From positions 1-8,202 of the forward strand of contig CALFMX010000092.1 of the NCBI GenBank assembly GCA_937902565.1: DNA of 8,202 nucleotides. The letters run 5' to 3'. Both the position numbers and the translations under genes were made by a program. The notes below the pieces were generated by a model that had not been told where the DNA came from, did no database searches, and was given only the letters and a program-made list of their open reading frames with translations. The stretch comes from an uncultured Spirochaetales bacterium. GTDB taxonomy: Bacteria; Spirochaetota; Spirochaetia; Sphaerochaetales; Sphaerochaetaceae. This document shows positions 1 to 6,371 of the stretch, piece after piece. How positions within the stretch are numbered: position 1 is the stretch's first letter; every line of letters starts with the position of its first letter.

Positions 1-18
1 ACGACGCTCTTCCGATCT
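1..18 (+). other. Illumina sequencing adapter remnant (not genomic)
   Basis: These 18 bases, ACGACGCTCTTCCGATCT, are identical to the 3' end of the Illumina TruSeq/universal read-1 adapter. They sit exactly at the window's first base, as expected when an untrimmed read end is carried into an assembly. They should not be translated or treated as chromosomal DNA, although by chance they keep the frame of the following gene open. Their presence means the window starts at a contig end, which explains why the next gene lacks its beginning. Confidence 0.95.
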
Positions 19-19
19 G

Positions 20-2560
20 CTTACCGAGCATCTTGCGTGGCAGGGCAGCGGTGGCGTCGCGTGTTCCATCACATGGGAGACCCTGCTCAGCATGGACCAT
101 CCGTCCTATGGGATGACCAGGGTCACCGTTGAGGCGGAGAGGGAGGTCGAGGTCGCTGTCCACTCATCGATCGCCCTGCCGCGGAGGGTGGGGGACGATG
201 GCCTTGACCCGCGCATCGCCTCTCTTGATAGCCGCTCGAGCCTCGAAACAGTGCAATCACGCCCCATCGTGCGTGGCTTTGAGGCCGAGTTCCGTACGGT
301 GCAGAGCAAGCTGAGCCTCTACTGCGGTGCCCTCCACAGAGGCGAAGGGCAGGCCGCCTATCGACAGTCGATTGACAGCGAGTCCGCACTGCCGGTCCTC
401 ACGATTATCCAGAGCGGGACAAGGGTGGTCCTGGAGAAGCTCTTCTTCTACCATCGCAGTGAGCAGCACAGGCTGTGTGACTACTGCTGGGATGAGCTCT
501 ACGAGTTGCAACAGCGCCACTGGGCACGCTTTTGGCAGAGCAGTGACACGGTCATCAAGGGCAATGAAGCGCTCAGCCGTGCAATCCGATTCAATCTCTT
601 CCAGCTACACCAGTCGGTTGGACGGGATGGGAAGACCTCCCTGGCTGCCAAGGGCCTCACCGGCCTCGGGTATGAGGGACAGTACTTCTGGGACACCGAA
701 ATTTATGCAATGCCCTTCTTCACCCATACCGATGCGGCGGTCGCGCGCTCATTGATCAGCTACCGCATCTCGATCCTCGACCACGCACGGCGCCGGGCCG
801 ATGAGCTGGGCCAGCGGGGGGCACTCTTCCCCTGGCGGACCATAATGGGGGAGGAGGCATCGGCATATTTTCCGGCATCTACGGCCCAGTACCACATCAA
901 CGCCGATATCGCATACGCACTCTTCCAATACCTCGATGTCACCGGTGATGACTCGATCCTTGATGAGGGAGGGTTCGCCCTCCTGGTGGAGACGGCACGC
1001 CTCTGGGTTGACCTGGGCTTCTACAACGAACGGAAGGGGGGACACTTTTGCATCAATGAGGTGACCGGCCCCGATGAATATTCGGCCTTGGTGGACAATA
1101 ACCTCTACACCAATGCGATGGCGGCCTTCCACCTCAGCCGGGTTGCCCTCCTCGCCCGAACCCTGCAACGCGAGCAGCCTCAACGCTATAGGGCCCTCTC
1201 AGAGGCCATCGCACTCACCGAAATAGAGCTTGCTTCCTTTGAGGCGGCGGCCGAGGCGATGTATATCCCGTATGACGATGCGCTTTCGATCAATGCCCAG
1301 GATGATCGCTTCCTCTCCTTGCAGGAGTGGGATGAGCGCAAGCGGGGGGTAATCCGTCACCCCATGTTGCTCCACTATCACCCCTTGGTCATCTACCGCC
1401 ACCGCCTCATCAAGCAGGCCGATACCACGCTTGCCATGGTCCTGCAGCCAGATCGCTTCCCCTGGTACCTCAGACGGCGGAATTTCCTGTTCTACGAGAC
1501 CTATACCACCGGTGACTCCTCCCTCTCGGCCGCTATCCAGGCCGTGGCTGCCTTTGACTGTAATGAGGTGGAGCGCGGGATGCGATACCTCAATGATACC
1601 GCCTTCATGGATATCGCGAACCTGCACGCCAACACCAAGGATGGGCTGCACACCGCGGCGATGGCCGGCTCATGGATGACCATCATCCATGGCCTGGCCG
1701 GCTATCGCCTGAAGGGGGGGACCCCCTCCTTCAGGCCTGTTGTCCCTGATGGGATTGAAGGATATACCTTCTCTCTGACCATTGGGTCGACCCGTCTCTC
1801 TGTCGATATAGGAGCGACGTTGACCACCTACCACACCGATGGGGCCCCACTGGTTGTCTTGCACCGTACAACCCCCCTGCAGGTCGGGTTGGAGCCCGTC
1901 TCCATCTCGACCCGCCCGCACTGCAAGGCGGTGATCTTCGATCTCGATGGGGTGATCACCTCAACCGATGGCTACCACTACCGTGCATGGAAGCGTCTCT
2001 GTGATGAGCAGGGCTGGGCCTTTGACCGGACGGTCAATGAGCAGCTTCGAGGTGTCAGCCGATCACAGTCACTCTCCATTATCCTTGCCCACAACAACGT
2101 GGATCTTGATGATGGGACGCGGGCCATGCTCTGCAATAGGAAGAACGAGTGGTACCGCGCCTCGCTCGAAGCGCTGACTGAAGCGGATATCCTGCAAGGA
2201 ATCCCTCCTCTCCTGGAAGCGCTCAGAGAGCACTCGATCGCCTGCGCGGTTGCAAGCTCAAGCCACAACGCCGCCTTCATCCTCTCAAAGCTCGGGTTGG
2301 AGCACGCCATCGACTATCTTGTCCCGGCTCGTGAGGTGACCATCGGAAAACCCGATCCTGAGATCTTCTCCCGTGCCGCCGAAGCCTTGGGTGTCTTGGA
2401 GGAGGAGTGCGCTGCCATCGAGGATGCCCCGACAGGAATCGCGGCCATCATGGCAGCCGGGATGCGTTCAATCGGGGTAGGGAGTGCCATCGATCCTGAG
2501 ACCTGCGATGTCCATGTGGCCCATACCGGCCTGCTCGATCTTGAGCGTATCCTCTTCTGA
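20..2560 (+). CDS. Glycoside hydrolase family 65 disaccharide phosphorylase fused to beta-phosphoglucomutase (5' truncated)
   Basis: Probable cytoplasmic bifunctional enzyme: phosphorolysis of an alpha-glucobiose or oligoglucan to beta-glucose 1-phosphate, then isomerisation to glucose 6-phosphate. Residues are numbered from the Met at 92. The GH65 part shows FWDTE (W200, D201), NADIAYALFQYL (270-281), GPDEY (326-330, E329 the likely general acid), KQAD (441-444), DSSLS (475-479) and DGLH (517-520), then a short beta-rich C-terminal segment to about 600. The HAD part (611-822) has DLDG with nucleophile D617 and acid/base D619, H629, GVSR ending at R657, S722, K753 and E777-D778, matching the catalytic set of Lactococcus beta-phosphoglucomutase. 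Met92 is probably internal: the frame is open back to the adapter, and codons 74-91 (WETLLS) continue into family-like sequence. Roughly 100-150 N-terminal residues are missing. The sugar substrate (maltose, kojibiose, nigerose, trehalose or another) cannot be read from the sequence. The next gene is convergent. Confidence 0.9.
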   Translation, partial: LTEHLAWQGSGGVACSITWETLLSMDHPSYGMTRVTVEAEREVEVAVHSSIALPRRVGDDGLDPRIASLDSRSSLETVQSRPIVRGFEAEFRTVQSKLSLYCGALHRGEGQAAYRQSIDSESALPVLTIIQSGTRVVLEKLFFYHRSEQHRLCDYCWDELYELQQRHWARFWQSSDTVIKGNEALSRAIRFNLFQLHQSVGRDGKTSLAAKGLTGLGYEGQYFWDTEIYAMPFFTHTDAAVARSLISYRISILDHARRRADELGQRGALFPWRTIMGEEASAYFPASTAQYHINADIAYALFQYLDVTGDDSILDEGGFALLVETARLWVDLGFYNERKGGHFCINEVTGPDEYSALVDNNLYTNAMAAFHLSRVALLARTLQREQPQRYRALSEAIALTEIELASFEAAAEAMYIPYDDALSINAQDDRFLSLQEWDERKRGVIRHPMLLHYHPLVIYRHRLIKQADTTLAMVLQPDRFPWYLRRRNFLFYETYTTGDSSLSAAIQAVAAFDCNEVERGMRYLNDTAFMDIANLHANTKDGLHTAAMAGSWMTIIHGLAGYRLKGGTPSFRPVVPDGIEGYTFSLTIGSTRLSVDIGATLTTYHTDGAPLVVLHRTTPLQVGLEPVSISTRPHCKAVIFDLDGVITSTDGYHYRAWKRLCDEQGWAFDRTVNEQLRGVSRSQSLSIILAHNNVDLDDGTRAMLCNRKNEWYRASLEALTEADILQGIPPLLEALREHSIACAVASSSHNAAFILSKLGLEHAIDYLVPAREVTIGKPDPEIFSRAAEALGVLEEECAAIEDAPTGIAAIMAAGMRSIGVGSAIDPETCDVHVAHTGLLDLERILF

Positions 2561-2571
2561 CCGTGCTGCCG

Positions 2572-3537
2572 TCAGCTTCCCCGGTCGATGAGGACGGGGA
2601 GGAAACGCTCGGTGTACAGCGGCGGATCCTCCTTGGCCTCCATGATCTCGACGATCAGGCTGGCTGCGGTGGTGCCGATCCGGGCCGGCTCCTGGCTGAC
2701 CGTCGACAAGTTGAGGTAGGCGGTGGCCCGCACCCCATCAAAGCCTATGACGTTCATCATCGATCCCGCTTCCCTGATGGCTTGGACACAGCCGGCTGCG
2801 ATATCATCACAGTAGCAGAAGACCCCGTCATGGAGATTCTCCGCCACTATCTGCTTGCCCAGCTCATAGGCATCCGCCTCGCTGAGGTGGCAGGAGCGGA
2901 TGGCAACCTCGGTTATGCCCGCCTTGGCCAGTTCGTCCACAAACCCATCGTGACGGTCCGTATTGGCCTGGGCGGGGGGGTCGACTCCGATGTAGAGGGG
3001 GCGTGTACACCCCTTGGAGAGCAGGTATTGGGCGGCGAGGGTGCCCCCATGGTAGTTGTCAGGATAGATGGCGTGCTCATTCTCCATCGGGTAGTCGATG
3101 TATAGGTAGCGTACGTTGCGCCTCCTGAGCATCTCATGCTCACTCTCATCGAGACGGAAGGCGAAGATCAACAGGGCGCTGACCTGGGCATCGAGGATTC
3201 GTTGGATGACCTTGGGGTTGTGCTTCTCATAGTTGAAGATGACCAGGTCGATGCCAAGCCCCCTCAGCTTGCGGTAGATCGCCTCGAAGATCTCGAAGAA
3301 GTAGTGGTTGCCGATGTCAGGGAGCAGCAGGCCTATGCTGCTCTCCACGCCATCTTGGCGGGCAAGCTTGCTCGCCACCCCACTTGGCTTGTATTGGCGC
3401 GCCTTCATCACATCGAGGACTCGCTGGCGGGTCTGCTCGCTGACGTGGGGACTGTTGTTGAGTACTCGGCTGACAGTGCCGATACCCACGCCTGCTTCAC
3501 GGGCGATGTCCTCGATGGTGATGCGTTTGGTTGCCAT
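2572..3537 (-). CDS. LacI-family transcriptional regulator
   Basis: Complete 321-residue repressor-type protein, close to the usual 330-340. The N-terminal helix-turn-helix starts at residue 6 (TIEDIAREAGVGIGTVSRVL, 7-26), followed by the hinge helix (YKPSGVASKLA, 49-59). A periplasmic-binding-protein-like effector domain runs from about 65 to 315. It carries the family's typical marks: R195 in the RHDGF segment that usually contacts sugar, CDDIAAG (243-249), VIGFDG (263-268) and the FLPVLIDRGS ending. The ATG at 3537 places the HTH at the correct distance, so the start is secure, although no strong ribosome site precedes it. It follows the propeller-protein gene by 27 bases on the same strand and converges on the GH65 fusion gene. 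Control of that gene by a sugar ligand is a reasonable inference, not something the sequence shows. Effector and operator are unknown. Confidence 0.93.
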   Translation of the reverse strand: MATKRITIEDIAREAGVGIGTVSRVLNNSPHVSEQTRQRVLDVMKARQYKPSGVASKLARQDGVESSIGLLLPDIGNHYFFEIFEAIYRKLRGLGIDLVIFNYEKHNPKVIQRILDAQVSALLIFAFRLDESEHEMLRRRNVRYLYIDYPMENEHAIYPDNYHGGTLAAQYLLSKGCTRPLYIGVDPPAQANTDRHDGFVDELAKAGITEVAIRSCHLSEADAYELGKQIVAENLHDGVFCYCDDIAAGCVQAIREAGSMMNVIGFDGVRATAYLNLSTVSQEPARIGTTAASLIVEIMEAKEDPPLYTERFLPVLIDRGS

Positions 3538-3538
3538 A

Positions 3539-3574
3539 CGTTGACTCTAAGCCCTTTTGGAGGCTCAGTCAACG
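3539..3574. repeat. Imperfect inverted repeat across the propeller-gene stop and lacI start
   Basis: The outer arms CGTTGACT (3539-3546) and AGTCAACG (3567-3574) are exact reverse complements. An inner AGCC/GGCT pairing (3550-3553 and 3562-3565) closes an eight-base loop after a small internal bulge. The element contains the last codons and TGA stop of the propeller gene and ends one base before the lacI ATG (3537). On the transcribed strand it would fold over the lacI ribosome-binding region, and only a weak GAG-type site is visible there. It has no trailing T-run, so it is unlikely to be an intrinsic terminator. A translational-coupling hairpin, or an operator with widely spaced half-sites, are the alternatives. 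Confidence 0.5.
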
Positions 3575-6144
3575 ATTGTGAAGACCTGCTTCCAGCTGCT
3601 CCTGAAGCCCTCGCTCCGGTCACCGAGCTGGCTGTTGGTATTCGAGCCGGCTGTCCAGACCGTCCCATCACTCCGTAACACTATGGCATGACGCGATCCG
3701 GCTGCCACATCCTGTACGTTGTCCAATACGAAGACGAAGCCGCCGGTGGCCGAGGTGTTTTTCACCGTCCCGTTGCCCCACTGTCCGTGTTGGTTGCTGC
3801 CAGCGGCCCAGAGGCGGGAGCTTGTATCGATGTAGAAGCCGGTATACTCACCGGCAGCGATGGCGGTGACCCCATCTGCCACCTTCACCAGGCGTGTCTC
3901 ACCCCCCGGTTTACCCGTACCAAGCTGCCGGTTCGAGTTCTCCCCGGTCACCCAGAGCGACCCATCCTCCTTGAGGACCTGGGTGAAGTTTGCCCCCGGG
4001 GCAACCGATACCACACGGGAGGTGATGTAGGTCGGCCGGGTACGGTTGTTGAGGTCACCGACTCCCAACTGCCCATCGGTGTTCTGACCCCACCCATAGA
4101 GGTCACCCTCACTGGTGAGGGCGAAGCTGGTATGGGCGCGGTTGGTCCATACCGCCACTATGTCCTCCATGATCTTGGTCGGCTTCTGCTCTGAGGTGGT
4201 GTTCCCTGCTCCCAGCTGGCCCGACCCATTGGAGCCGACGGCCCAGAGCGAGCCATCCTTCTTTACAAAGAGGGTATGGCCATAGCCGCCGGCCATATCG
4301 ACCACCTTGTCGGTGAGGACGAACGGGGAGGTGCGGCGATTGTTGGTACCGTCGCCGAGTTGGTAATCCTCGTTGCGTCCGGTTGCCCATAGCCTGCCGT
4401 CATCCCCGAGCATGAGGGTATGGGCGAATCCTCCCGCTACATCGGCGGTGTAGCGCATGATCGCAGGGAACTCCCTGAGCGAGGAGAGCGAGCCCTGGCC
4501 GAGCTGGCCTTGGTCGCTGAGGCCGGTAGCGTAGAGGTTGCCTCGTTTGCCGATGACGAAGGAGGAGAAGTGGCCTGCCCTGACATGTGCCCCCTGTACC
4601 AGCTGACGGGTCAGCGTCGGGGCCTGTGGTTGTGGCGGTGGAGGGGAGAGCGGGAGTGCGCCCGATTGTGGACGGACGACCAAAGTGGCCCGCTTCCCAA
4701 GGTCCTCGGCATCGAAGAGTGAGGTGATCAGCATGTAGGCTGCCCCCTTCTTGAGGGTGAGAGCCACACGGTCGGTGAAGTTGAAGTCGTCGTCGAGGTT
4801 CCACAAGACCTCGTCATCCCCCTCCCCGAAGGAGGTGACGGTCATGGTCAGGGCCAGCCTGTCCTGGTCTCTGTGGTAGAGCTCGAATGATCCGTCATAT
4901 TCGGAGGTGAAGGTTGATATCTTCATCTCCTCGTCATGGGTGATGGTGAACGGTTGGTGCGGCTTTGCAATGGTGAGGATACCCAATGCGGCAAAGACAT
5001 CCATCTCAGGGTCGAAGGGCTCTTCTGCCCCTTCAGTGCTGACCCCCTGGAGCAGCAGCTGGCCTGCCCCATCGCTGCGCACGAAGAGCGGTTCGGTCCC
5101 AAAGATCTTCAACGATGAACCCCAGCGCCACGGGGCAGCCTCGATCGGCACCTCGAACGTAATCCGGTCCCAGTGTTCGCCCCCATCCTGGCTGACCAGC
5201 ACCTCGTAGGAGGAGCGTGCCGGGTCGAGGTAGACGACGAAGACCTCCCCCTCACTGCTGACCCCCACGTGTACCGAGGCTTGTCGCGCCGGGGAGTGCC
5301 TGACCGCCCTGTCCTCATAGAGCAGGACGCTTGAGGGCGTGCGTGTACTGTTGGTGACCTTGAGGATCCTGAGTGCCTCGGTATCGATCGATCCGACGTA
5401 GAGGAGGTCCTGGTCACCGGGGTCCACGCCAAAGCCCAGGACCCCGCCGGTTGTTCGCTGGAGGTCGCTGATCTGCCAGCTCTCTCCTCTGTTCTCCGAG
5501 AAGCCCAGTTTGATCATGTTGCCTTTGTTGGTATCCTGATAGATCGTATAGAGCCGGCCGTGGATGCTCGACAGTGAGCCGCTGTAGCCGGTGGAATTGG
5601 AGTCGGTGAGGCGGGTGAACTGGTTGCGCACCGAGTAGGTGCGTCCCTGGTTGGTTGAGTGGGCCCAGTTGTAGTCCCAGAAGCGGTCATGGCGGTGGAA
5701 GAGGAGGTGGATGGCCCCCTCATCGTCGATGGCCAGGCCCTGGACAGAGGGGCTCTGGTTGGTTGGCGTGATCCGAGCGGGGGAGAGGAAGGTCTTCCCA
5801 CCATCGAGGGAGGAGAGGGCGTAGAGCTGGTTGCCATCGACATAGGCGAAGACCAGCAGCGGTCCTTTGGCGGCAAACGCCTGAAGCGCTGCACTGTTGC
5901 TGATGGGAAGCCTTGACGTGCTCCACCCATCCTCGCCGAGTCTGCCGAGCAGACTTCCATCAATCGCTTGGTAGGCGACCAACAACTCCTCACCGACTTG
6001 GTCCAAAAATATGCCACCGGCACGACCGGTGGCTGCATCAGTTGATAGGCGGAGGGTTGCTTGTTCAATCGGGGTGGCTCCAAAGAGCAGGAAAACAGAA
6101 CAGAGGATGATCAGAAGGGGAATCGCAACGGCAGCTTTTCTCAT
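3565..6144 (-). CDS. Exported two-propeller protein: BNR/Asp-box repeats plus seven RCC1 repeats
   Basis: 859 residues with a Sec-type signal peptide (KAAVAIPLLIILCSVFLLFGA, starting at residue 3, cleavage likely near 23). Residues about 30-380 resemble a sialidase/BNR beta-propeller, with four Asp-box motifs: SLDGGKTF (112-119), STNQGRTY (163-170), SENRGESW (216-223) and SQDGGEHW (318-325). Residues about 395-492 are beta-rich and loosely resemble a PPC-type sandwich. A proline-rich linker (SPPPPQPQAP, 500-509) leads into seven RCC1/regulator-of-chromosome-condensation repeats (about 520-859). No sialidase catalytic set was identified, so a binding or scaffold role outside the cytoplasm is more likely than hydrolysis. 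The ATG at 6144 is supported by GTAGGAG 5 bases upstream (6150-6156) and by the signal peptide directly after it. C15 does not sit in a lipobox, so it is not a predicted lipoprotein. lacI follows by 27 bases, possibly in one operon. Ligand and function are unknown. Confidence 0.88.
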   Translation of the reverse strand: MRKAAVAIPLLIILCSVFLLFGATPIEQATLRLSTDAATGRAGGIFLDQVGEELLVAYQAIDGSLLGRLGEDGWSTSRLPISNSAALQAFAAKGPLLVFAYVDGNQLYALSSLDGGKTFLSPARITPTNQSPSVQGLAIDDEGAIHLLFHRHDRFWDYNWAHSTNQGRTYSVRNQFTRLTDSNSTGYSGSLSSIHGRLYTIYQDTNKGNMIKLGFSENRGESWQISDLQRTTGGVLGFGVDPGDQDLLYVGSIDTEALRILKVTNSTRTPSSVLLYEDRAVRHSPARQASVHVGVSSEGEVFVVYLDPARSSYEVLVSQDGGEHWDRITFEVPIEAAPWRWGSSLKIFGTEPLFVRSDGAGQLLLQGVSTEGAEEPFDPEMDVFAALGILTIAKPHQPFTITHDEEMKISTFTSEYDGSFELYHRDQDRLALTMTVTSFGEGDDEVLWNLDDDFNFTDRVALTLKKGAAYMLITSLFDAEDLGKRATLVVRPQSGALPLSPPPPQPQAPTLTRQLVQGAHVRAGHFSSFVIGKRGNLYATGLSDQGQLGQGSLSSLREFPAIMRYTADVAGGFAHTLMLGDDGRLWATGRNEDYQLGDGTNNRRTSPFVLTDKVVDMAGGYGHTLFVKKDGSLWAVGSNGSGQLGAGNTTSEQKPTKIMEDIVAVWTNRAHTSFALTSEGDLYGWGQNTDGQLGVGDLNNRTRPTYITSRVVSVAPGANFTQVLKEDGSLWVTGENSNRQLGTGKPGGETRLVKVADGVTAIAAGEYTGFYIDTSSRLWAAGSNQHGQWGNGTVKNTSATGGFVFVLDNVQDVAAGSRHAIVLRSDGTVWTAGSNTNSQLGDRSEGFRSSWKQVFTIVD
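3568..4587 (-). repeat. Seven tandem RCC1 repeats (protein-level)
   Basis: The repeat core is a short hydrophobic-aromatic strand followed by a glycine turn and a QLG/QWG segment. It recurs at residues 537 (LYATG), 585 (LWATG), 633 (LWAVG), 682 (LYGWG), 730 (LWVTG), 778 (LWAAG) and 829 (VWTAG). Spacings are 48, 48, 49, 48, 48 and 51 residues. Seven copies match the blade count of the eukaryotic RCC1 propeller, so the domain is probably a complete closed ring. At DNA level the copies have diverged, so this is an old protein repeat rather than a recent tandem duplication. Confidence 0.88.
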
Positions 6145-6149
6145 GGTGA

Positions 6150-6156
6150 CTCCTAC
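6150..6156 (-). promoter_or_regulatory. Ribosome-binding site of the propeller-protein gene
   Basis: On the minus strand GTAGGAG lies 5 bases before the ATG at 6144-6142. This strong Shine-Dalgarno match fixes the start codon of the propeller gene. Confidence 0.8.
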
Positions 6157-6245
6157 AGTTGTTATTGTTTTTGCAGTGTACGCTGTTTTGTATAGAAGTC
6201 GAGTAATAAAGACATAAAGGTAGGAAAATAGACCAAAATACCCCG

Positions 6246-6274
6246 AATATATCTGTTTTTATACTTAGAAACAA
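6246..6274 (-). promoter_or_regulatory. Candidate sigma70-type promoter for the propeller-protein gene
   Basis: Read on the minus strand, TTGTTT (6269-6274) and TATATT (6246-6251) are separated by 17 bases. That is 3 of 6 and 5 of 6 matches to the -35 and -10 consensus. Transcription would start near 6238 and give a leader of roughly 95 bases. The stretch is AT-rich, so chance matches are likely. A second -10-like TATACA (6189-6194) nearer the gene has no good -35. Confidence 0.4.
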
Positions 6275-6313
6275 TACTAATACGCATATGAAAGTGCACA
6301 TGATACATTTTCG

Positions 6314-6342
6314 TTGACAACCTATTTCCCCTCTCATACGAT
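6314..6342 (+). promoter_or_regulatory. Probable sigma70-type promoter for the lipoprotein gene
   Basis: A perfect -35 TTGACA (6314-6319) is followed after 17 bases by TACGAT (6337-6342), a 4 of 6 match to the -10 box that keeps the first two and last two bases. Transcription would begin near 6349, leaving a short leader of about 23 bases that contains the ribosome site. The -35 lies within a 9-base perfect palindrome, GTTGACAAC (6313-6321), which could be coincidental or part of a repressor site. Confidence 0.65.
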
Positions 6343-6358
6343 GCACCATCATCGTGCC

Positions 6359-6365
6359 GGGAGGA
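6359..6365 (+). promoter_or_regulatory. Ribosome-binding site of the lipoprotein gene
   Basis: GGGAGGA lies 6 bases before the ATG at 6372. It decides the start: the in-frame GTG at 6354 would place this site inside the coding region and push six extra residues ahead of the signal peptide, so ATG 6372 is preferred. Confidence 0.8.
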
Positions 6366-6371
6366 TTTGAT

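Larger units (their letters stand above)
6145..6371. promoter_or_regulatory. AT-rich divergent intergenic region
   Basis: This 227-base gap separates the divergently transcribed propeller-protein and lipoprotein genes. It is the only long non-coding stretch in the window and is visibly richer in A and T than the flanking genes. It should hold the promoters for both directions; the best candidates are listed separately. Other structure includes a near-palindrome CAGTGTACGCTG (6174-6185, 10 of 12 bases symmetric) in the presumed leader of the propeller gene. Two related heptamers, GCATATG (6284-6290) and GCACATG (6296-6302), are spaced 12 bases apart just upstream of the rightward promoter. No riboswitch or small gene was recognised. 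Confidence 0.7.

Noticed and set aside
92..94. ATG at 92 as the true start of the GH65 fusion
   Set aside because: The frame is open from base 20 with family-like residues (WETLLS) directly before it. The missing GH65 N-terminal domain and the adapter at base 1 show the real start is off the contig.
2576..2602. Hairpin CTTCCCCG / CGGGGAGG as a convergent terminator
   Set aside because: It has an 11-base loop and a wobble pair, lies wholly inside the lacI coding end, and has no T-run on either side.
2563..4194. Long plus-strand open frames opposite lacI and the propeller gene (2563-3105, 3136-3678, 3688-4194)
   Set aside because: They lie antisense to genes with clear domain motifs, have no ribosome sites or recognisable domains, and are expected shadows in GC-rich DNA.
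6100..6102. Cys15 of the propeller protein as a lipidation site
   Set aside because: The preceding residues (LII-L) lack the small residue required before the lipobox cysteine, and a longer hydrophobic stretch continues after it.
6312..6318. CGTTGAC shared by the lipoprotein -35 region and the lacI-junction inverted repeat as a common operator
   Set aside because: The same heptamer also occurs inside the GH65 coding region (about 1817), so a chance match is the simplest explanation.
6354..6356. GTG at 6354 as the start of the lipoprotein
   Set aside because: It would place the GGGAGGA ribosome site inside the gene and extend the signal peptide with six non-basic residues. ATG 6372 fits better.
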